Assembly (NCBI GenBank): GCA_026770585.1
Contig: MU646909.1
Coordinates: 149,592 to 170,022 of the forward strand
Origin: Baffinella frigidus
Taxonomy: Eukaryota > Cryptophyceae > Cryptomonadales > Baffinellaceae
Direction: 5' to 3'
Length of the DNA stretch: 20,431 bases
Shown here in pieces: positions 8,701 to 17,700 of the stretch (its first letter is position 1; each line of letters starts with the position of its first letter). The position numbers and the translations under genes were made by a program. The notes beneath the pieces are model-generated. The model saw only the letters and a program-made list of their open reading frames with translations, had not been told where the DNA came from and searched no databases.

Positions 8701-11700
8701 CCCGCAAGCGACCACGAATGGTCCGAGCAGTTCAGGGCCTCCACCAGTGAAGTGGTAGCTTCCAGCGGACAGTAGGTCCCCGCAGGGCACGGCTCGCAAG
8801 CCCCCGACCCGTCCCTAGACTTGTACGTGCCCGCCTCGCACTTAACGCACACGCCCCCGTCCGGACCAGTGAACCCCGGGTCGCAGACGCACGCCGCTTC
8901 CGCGCCGCTCTGTGTCGGCGGCGAAGAGCCGACCCTGCATAAATGCTTGATCCCGTCGCTGCACACCGCTCCTTCATCACACACCGTGCATTCAAAGGCC
9001 CCCGCCGCTCCCGAGTACGTCCCATTCGGGCACGACACACACGACCCGTTCCCCATCTCAGCCTTGAACTGGCCGATGCTGCACGCCGTGCACGCCCTCC
9101 CATCCGAGCCCTTGTATCCCGCGAGACACGTGCAGTCGCTCAAGACGGTGCTCCCCTCCTCCGAGCTTGAGTTGGCAGGGCACGCGCTGCACTGCGAGGC
9201 CATGATAGCTGTTTTGGCATCTGAGTACGTCCCTGCCGCACAGGGCACACACGAGCCCGCGCCACGCGCATCCTGGTACGTTCCCGGCGCACACTCCGTG
9301 CACACAGCCCCGTCGGCCCCGAAGTAGCCGGGCACACACTTGCAGTCCGCCACCGCGATGCTTCCCGGCGCGGCGTCCGTGTAGAGTGGGCAGCGAGTGC
9401 ACGCGGCAGCCGCGCCGTCGGAGTACATCCCGGCCCCGCACGAAACACACTGCGGCGTTGCCGGCTTCCTGCAGCACAGCACTCCGCCGCGCGAGGACCC
9501 GATCTTGACAACAGTCGCTGATTCCTTGTTTGAGTCCGACCCCGAGAGTTTGGTCCAGGTCCCAACGTTTCTGTCGCCCAGTGCCTTGGTCAACACCCCG
9601 CAGGCTAGACGTTCCTGCGTGATCCTGAAGTCCGCCGAGGACTTGCCGCAGCCCATGATGTCGTTGTAGCCGTCACTCTGTCCAGGGCCCTGCGGCCAGC
9701 ACTTCCAGAAAAGTCCGGGACCCGACTCAAGCGACCCATAGAACGTCCCCTCGGGCGCAAGGTTGCTGCAAGCGTCCGCTGTCATACCGTTGGACGCGAC
9801 CTCCTCCTCTGAGGCGCAGATGTCCCAGCCAGCTGCGCACGCCGACGCCCCGCTCAGAATGCCAGGCGCATCCCACGCTGTGTCGCACCCGACAACTTTG
9901 TCGCTGAAGATGACATCCGCGCTTCCGTCCGCGCACCCGTGCGTGGCCACGCTGTTCTCCCCATGAGATACACCCTTGAACTCCCCTGCTTTGCAGCTCG
10001 TGCACGTCGTGTTGGCACGTCCTTCAAACCCGACCATGCACGAGCAGTTGTGGAGCGACGTGCTTCCGGCGTTTGAGGTGCTGTGGGGTGGGCAGACATC
10101 GCACGCCCCGCTCCCCTTCCCACCCCTGTACGATCCCGCCTGACACGGCACGCAGTGGCCCACGGACCCAACGCCGGATCCCGCCAAGCAGCCCAGCGTC
10201 ACGTTCGCGATCGGCATCGCGGGAAGACTGTACACCTTGAGCACGTTATCAGCCTCGTGCTGCCAGTCGCTCCACTGCTGCGCCCACCTCACACACGATT
10301 TTGGTGCATCAATCTCGAGGCAGGCGTCCGGCGTCGACCAGGGGCACGCACTGACCGAGATACCCGGGCACTTGAAAGAGAGGAACGCGGAGTACGCCGC
10401 CAAAAACTGCTCGCGCCGATTGCTGCTGCCCCACACGGTCCCGTCGCACGGCGCAAACAAGATCCACACCATGTTGTCCAGCGGCTCCGACAGCTGCGGA
10501 ACCTCAGCGTGCCTTTGCGACGAAATCACAATCTCGCTCAGGCACGGGTCAGTCAACACCACCGCGCCCCCGCCGGGCAACGCCGCCACGGCAGCATACC
10601 CCGGAAACTGGCTGATTCCCATCACCACTTCCTCGGAGAATTCCATGCCTTTGCATGCCGGCTTGATCATGATTGGCAGGTTCCACAGCGTGCCGTCAAT
10701 CAGCGCTGACACCCTGTTCTCCCGTTCGGCCATCGTCGTCTGCGCCACAAGGAGGCTCCCATCCAACAAAGGCGCCACTCCAGACGGATACCAAGGATCC
10801 ACCGGCGCGGCCCAGTCGGTACTCAGGATGGTGTCGACGGTGTAGTTGTTGAGATGCACGACACGCACGCCGTACGCGTTCGCCACGAGGACAGACATCC
10901 CCCCGGCCCCGAACGCAATGCTGCGCGGGCGCGAAAACTGCTCCCCCATCGCGATGTTGAACAGCGGGGACCCCCACCGCTTCGCGAGCGTCACCACGCT
11001 CCCATCCTGCAACCTGATCACCCGGATCCGGTTCGTCCGGAATTCCGCAACCACGACCAGCAGCCCGTCCGGCGACACGGCGACGTCGTGCGGCTCCGAG
11101 AACATGGCGACCTTCGTCCCAGACTTGCCGACCGATCCCAACGCCATGGAGCCATCACAAATTCCCCGGCGCCCAATACCCAGCCGCACCTTCCCGGCGA
11201 GCGTCGTGACCACACCCTCGGGATACGACACCGAGCGGATCAGGTGGTTCGCCGAGTCCGCCACGTAGACGGTGCGCCCGTCAGGAGCAAACGCAACTCC
11301 GCGAGGGCGCCAGAACCGCGCCTCAGTCCCTTCGCCATCATCAGTCCCCGACGCCCGCTGTCCGGAAAGTTCCCTCCTCTCCCCCGTCTCGATCTCCACC
11401 ACGAAAAGCTTGTGGAACCCCATGTCACTCACGACAGCACGCTTCCCATCAGGTGCAACGGCAGCTCCCCAAGGCCGAAGCAACTCCACCCCCCCCCCCA
11501 TGCTCCACCAGTCAGTGACCCCATCGTCCGACAGGCATACCCCAGGGAACGTGTTGGACCCATTGCCCCAGCTGTGCCACGCCTTGCCCTCCCCACCCAC
11601 CAACACCACCTTGGTCTCGTTGCTCCCAGGCTCCGCACGGTCCCACGGCAGGTAGTTCACCTCCAAACCGTCGACCCACATCCACTCCTCGCTGGGCGTT

Positions 11701-14700
11701 GCACGCTGCAAGCCAACGTAGCACCGCAGCTCGCCGCACACGGCCCCGGCCTGCTCAGCCTGTCGCGGCGTGTGAAGCGACGCCAGATCGCCCCCCCCCA
11801 GCCGGCACCGCGCACGCACCTCATCCCACGTGCCCGCCTTGACCACGAACAGGGGCGAGGGCTCCGAGAGCCCGCGCGTCTTGAGACACACGCCTGGAAG
11901 ACTGGTCCAACCCGTGCCAGAATCGTGCCATCCCGTGCCCTTTGCGCCGACAAACACCACCTTGGTCCCGTCATCGCTCCAAGGATTCGACACGTTCCAC
12001 GGCGCGTAGTCGACGCGCGTCTCATCGGTCCACCCCCACTCATCCCCGGGCGTCTCGCGTTCCAGCCCGATGTAGCAGCGCGCGCCTCTGCATACCCCCC
12101 CCGCCTGCGCCGCCTGCTCGGGCGTGTGGAGTGACGCCAAATCCCCGCCGCCCTGGATGCACCGCGCGCGCACCTGGTTTGGGGTTTGGGGTTTGGGGTT
12201 CAGGGTTTCGGGTTTCGGGTTCAGGGTTCAGGGTTCAGGGTTCCGGGTTCCGGGTTTGGGGTGTCGAGTTGAGGGTTGAGGGTTGAGAGTTGAGGGTTGA
12301 GGGTTGAGGGTTCAGGGTGTGGAGTTCAGGGTTGAGGGTTGCAGGTTGAGGGTTGAGGGTTGAGGGTTGAGGGTGGAGGGTTGGTGCACCTGCCACCACG
12401 TCCCCGCCTCGACGGGGAACAGCTCCCCGGGCGCGAACGCAACTGCCTCCTCCTGGTGTGGGGTTGAGGTTTTAGGGTTTGGGGGTTTGGGCTTGGGGTT
12501 TGGGTTTGGGGTTTGGGGTTTGGGGTTTCGGTTTTCGAATTGAGGGTTGGGGGTTGAGGGTTGGGGTTGAGGGTTGGGGGTTGCGGGTTTGGGTGTTTGA
12601 ACCTCCTCCTCGAAAGTCGCGTTACGCGAGAGGTCGAGCTCCTCCTCCCGCAGGTCGAAATCGTGTTCTTTTTGATCAAAGTCCCAGTCCCTGGTCCGGG
12701 GTTTAGGGTTCAGGGTTTATGGTTTATGGTTGATGTTGTATTGTTTATTGTGTATGGTTGGTGGTGTATGGTTTATGGTGCATGGTTGAGCATTTAGGGT
12801 GTGGTGTGAAGGGGTTAGGGTGCAGCGTTCGCGAGCAGGGATCAGGGATCAGGGATCAGGGATCAGGGATCAGGGATCAGGGTGTAGGGGGCAGGGTTCC
12901 GGGTGGAGGGTGTCGGGAAGTACCAGCGCCACGTAATCATATCGAAGACCCACTTGCGCCATTTCTCCCCGTCACGCTGGCACAACCCCGCCCGGTTCTC
13001 AACGTAGAGATCAAAGCACGTACAGTTGGCCACATCCGTGCTCCCCTCCGGCGACGAGCGGAGCGGGAAGCATTCGATGCAGGTTTCCGGACCCGTAGCG
13101 GCCACGACGCCAGAGTACTTCCCGGTCCCGCACGCCTTGCACACGGTCGTCTCGTTGCCCCCCTTGTATGTCCCGGGTGGGCACGCAAAGCACAGAGGCT
13201 CCCTCTCGATCGAGATCTCCGCCAGCACGCTCGTCGCGCCCACAGTCAACCCCTTCTGAAGCGTCACAAACCCAAACAGGTCCACAACCTGCGCGAGCTC
13301 GCTGATGTGGACGGTCGTGCCCCTGACGAAGGACGCGGGCATCCCCGACACAAGGCGCACCTCCCTGCTGCTGTTCGTGGCGCTGGCGGAGTTGTTGATG
13401 TGCATCCCCTTCACAAACTCGTCCAAGTCCTCTGTATCGGCTCCGCGATACAGCACCTGCATGGTGTCCCCGCCGATAAAGTCGAAGTAGTCGGCCCGCA
13501 GAGAGTGGAACCCGGCCTCGAGCTCCACCTTGCCACTCCGCGTCTGGGCCCCGTGTCGCCCCGAGTTGTCCACCACCTTGGCCCCGTCCACCCACAGGTG
13601 CGACCCGTCGTCCGACCGCGTCGAAAACGTGTACTCGCCCCCCCTCTGGATCTCGAACACTCCCTCCCATACCCCCACCATGGACGATTGCTCGTACCCA
13701 GGGAAACGCTCCATCAACGCCGCCTCACTCCCGAAGTCGATGACGCCAAACACCCCCTCCGCGGTCACACCCAGCCCCTTACCGACAGCCACGGTGCCCC
13801 AGTACTCCTCGTCGTACTGGATGGCGTTGCCGTCCATCGTCGCGTCGTGAATGAACGACGCTCTGAAGCCCGCGTGCAAGCGGACCACCTCACCACCCGC
13901 GGACGCTGTGCAAGTATACGAGCAGTTCACGTCCACCGGCCAATGAAAGCCCTTGACCACAGCCGCTGTCCCGCTCGTGTCCGGCCCGTTGTACTCCACT
14001 ACCATCGTGGTGCCCTCTTGCACCTCAAACCAGTCCGCACGAACCTGGTTTCGGGTTTAGGGTTTAGGATTTGAGGTTCAGGGTTAAGGATTTCGGGGTT
14101 AGGGTTTAGGGGTCAGGATGTAGGGTTTAGGGTTTAGGGTTTAGGGTTTAGGGTTTAGGGTTTAGGGTTTAGGGTTTGGGGTTTAGGGTTGAGGAACCGT
14201 GTGGAAGCCCGCCGACAGGTGCAGAGTGCCATTCACAGTTCCCGGCGAAAACGGACCGCCGTTCCTCACCACCAGCACCCCATCGACCCACAGGCGCGAC
14301 CCGTCCAGCGAAGTAGTGAGGAACACGTACTCCCCAGCGCGCTCGATCTTGACGAGCCCGCTGACGTGCCCCACAACCTGTTGTTTTGGGTTCAGCGTTC
14401 AGCGTTCAGGGCTCAGGGATCAGGGTTTAGGGTTTAACGGTTAAGGCGTGGGCACAACCTTCCCGACGAAGCCAGCCCCCTCGGCAACGCCGTACCCAGA
14501 ACGACACGCACACTCGTCGATATCGCCGCTCCCGACACCCGACTGCGAGTTGGCCGGGCAGCGCAGGCAGCTCTCCTCCCCCGGAGACCCAACGCTCGAC
14601 GAGTACTTGCCCGCCTCACACGGCGTGCACACGCCAGGTCCGGTGTCAGCCTTGTATGTGCCGGCCACGCACGCTGTGCAAGGCCCGCCGTTCTGGCCCG

Positions 14701-17700
14701 GAAACCCCGCGTTGCACACACAGGCCTCCTGCACCACACTCCCAGACGGAGAGTCAGAGTCCGCAGGGCACGCCATGCATTGCTCGGAGGACTTGGCGGC
14801 GAATGCAGGAGAGTAGGTCCCGGCATCGCAATCGTTGCAGCTCGCATGTCCGCGCTGGTCCTGGTACGTGCCCGCCTCGCACGCGCCGCACTCGGTGTTG
14901 CTCGCCCCGTAGTACCCGAGAACACACTCACACGCCGCCATCGATCCGCTCCCGGCATCCGACGTCGAGTTGGCAGGGCAGCTGAGGCAGGTAGTCTCTT
15001 CGACCGAAGCAACCGACTCTGAGTATTTCCCCTCGCCGCACGGCGTGCATGAGCCCGTCCCTCTCTCCGGCTTGTACGTCCCCGCCTCACAGCCAACACA
15101 CGTCAGGTCGGCACTCGTAAAGTTGCCAACATCCACCCCCAAGACAGGATACGGCCGGAACCCCGGGTTACAGTCGCAGTCGAGCTTCTCCGTGCTGCCC
15201 CAAGTAGAGTTGGTGTTCGCCGGGCACGACACACACGTGTCAGACGTCCCCGCTGAAAGCAACCCCGAGTATGTCCCCGCGCGACACTGCACACACCACC
15301 CCGATCCTGACCCCTCCTTGTACGTCCCCGCCAAGCACGAAACGCAGACGCCTCCATTGGTACCTGTGTAGCCCGGATCGCACATGCAGTCTTGGATGCT
15401 GCCACTCCCCGCAAGCGACCACGAATGGTCCGAGCAGTTCAGAGCCTCCTCGATCGATGTTGCAGCCACCAGCGGGCCGTAGGTCCCCGCAGGGAACGGA
15501 TCGCAAGCTCCCGACCCATCCGTAGACTTGAAGGTGCCCGCCTCGCACGCAGCGCACACGCCCCCGTCCGGACCAGTAAACCCCGCATCGCAGATGCACG
15601 CCGTCTCCACGCTGCTCTGTGCCGTTGACGAAGAGCTGGCTCCGCATACGTGCTTGATCCCCTCGCTGCACCACGTTCCTGCACCACACACCGAGCATGC
15701 CCCTGCAGCCGTTGGCTCGAAGCCCCCGTTGCAAACACAGCTTGTAGCGGAAAACGAACCCACCGCCGACATGCTGTTGGCAGTACACAGGTTCCGCACT
15801 CCTCCAGAGCACCACCCACCCTCCTCGCACTGACGACACACACCGCCACGCGGCCCGTACCAGCCCGTCTCGCACACGCACGCCGAAGATGCGCTGCTCC
15901 CCACCGGCGATGCAGAGTTGGAAGGACAAGCCTCCGAGGAGTTGCCTCCAGAGCAGACAAAGCCCGCGGGGCACACCGTGCATTCCCCACCATCCTCACC
16001 GTAGTACCCCGCCCCACACTTGCAGTCCGTCAGCTCATCGCTTCCCGAACCAGCAGACGAATGTGTCGGGCAAGTGCTCACAACGCCGCTCTTACAGTAC
16101 GTTTCTGCCGGACACAGCGTACAATTGCCTCCCGGAGACCCTTCAAAGCCTCCGTTGCAAATGCACGACGTCGCAGATGAGCTCCCGTGCGGAGAGCTCG
16201 AGTCGGCAGCGCAAGCAAAGCTCTCAGTGCCCCCAGCGCACCACTCGTCCGGCGGGCAAACATGGCAGTCCCCCCCATCTGGCCCCACCGAGCCCGGAGA
16301 GCACTTGCAATCCGTCACCGCGCTGCTCCCCTCCTCCGCAGACGACGACTCCGGGCACGTGTTCTGCACCCCGCCGGCACACCATGACCCCGCCGGACAG
16401 ACTGCACAGGTCCCGCCAAGAGGCCCAAAGAACCCCAGAACACAAATGCAGTCATCCCGAGTCGTGCTCCCAGCACTCGAATCCGTGAGCGAAGGACAAG
16501 ACGTGCAAGTTGAGGACCCCGCCGCTCCCGAGTAGGTCCCCGCTGGGCACGACACACACGACCCGTTCCCCATCTCCGCCTTGTAGTGGCCGATCTTGCA
16601 CACTGTGCACGCCCTCCCATCCGAGCCCGTGTATCCCGCGAGACACGTGCAGCTAGTCACGCCGGTGCTCCCCTCCCCCGAGGTTGAGTAGGCAGGGCAC
16701 GCGCTGCACTGCGACGCCGACAATGCGCTCTTGTCCGAGTACGTCCCTGCTCCACAGGGAACACACCCGTCCGCCCCACGCGCATCCTGGTACGATCCCG
16801 GTGCACACGCCGTGCACGCAACCCCGTCAGCCCCGAAGTACCCAGGCACGCACGTGCAGTCCGCCGCCGCGATGCTTCCCGGCGCAGAGTCCGTGTGGAG
16901 TGGGCACGTCGTGCACGCGGCAGTAGTGCCGTCGGAGAACGTCCCCGCCTCGCACGAAACACAGTGCGCCGCGCCGATCTTGTCGGTGCTCCTGAACGCC
17001 CCTGCCTCGCACGTCACGCATTCCGGCACCTGGGTTAGGGTTTGGGGTTTGAGGTTTGGGGTTTGGGGTTTGGGGTTTGGGGTTTGGAGTTTGGGGTTTG
17101 GGGTTTGGGGTTTGGGGTTTATGGTTTATGGTATATGGTATATGGTGTATGGTTTAGGGTATAGCGTTTGGGGTGTAGGGTGTAGGGTTTAGGGTTTAGG
17201 GTTTAGGGTTCAGGAGTTAGGTTTTATGGTGTGGGGTTTCAACACCTCGCAGATAAAGACCCGCGGAGTAGAGCACAAGGAGACCCCCCACTTGAACGAG
17301 GCATCCACCCACTGGAGCCGCACGCAGTCCTCCGCCCCCATCCCGCTGTAAGGCTGTCCAGACCCCCAGTTGCTGAAGTTCGTCTCCGACCCGTCGGGCC
17401 AGACGTACGTACCCTCGGTCGCCTCGTCGTTCAAGCCGATCCACGTCTCGTCGGAAATCCCTGGTTTCGGGTTTAGGGTTTAGGGTTTAGGGTTTAGGGT
17501 GTGAGGTTGAGGTTTTAGGGTTTAGGGTTTAGGGTTTAGGGTGTACCGTCCATGAGAGCGTCCACCCTGTCTTGATCCTCCTGGTTTAAGGTTTAGGGTT
17601 TCGGGTTTCGGGCTTCGGGATTAGGGTTCAGGGTTTAGGGGTTTGGGGTTAGGGTATAGATTTTGGGGTTTAGGGTTCAGGGTTTAGGGTTCAAGGTTTA

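Larger units (their letters stand above)
12174..12923 (-). repeat. Three introns (12174-12389, 12453-12602, 12691-12923) around exons 10-11
   Basis: Heptamer-rich introns. The first has CAGGTGC at both splice junctions; the second has AGGAGGAGG at both. The third contains six perfect ATCAGGG copies (12841-12882). Exons 12390-12452 and 12603-12690 lie between them. Confidence 0.8.

Noticed and set aside
11489-11499. C11 homopolymer within exon 12 as a possible frameshift
   Set aside because: The reading frame stays open and homologous to module 1 on both sides (SMGGGVELLRPWGAA), so the run length is consistent with the coding frame.
12603-12924. A gene boundary between module 1 and module 2
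   Set aside because: MITWRW joins in phase to DWDFDQKEH and on to the CTLD start, with normal splice sites, and no stop, polyadenylation or promoter-like unique sequence is visible. Not fully excluded without transcripts.
12758-14074. Long + strand open frame (438 codons) and other + strand frames such as 7545-8549 and 10854-12134
   Set aside because: They are antisense shadows of the GC-rich minus-strand exons. They show no recognisable domain motifs, while the minus frame has clear PA14, CTLD, NHL and EphR signatures.
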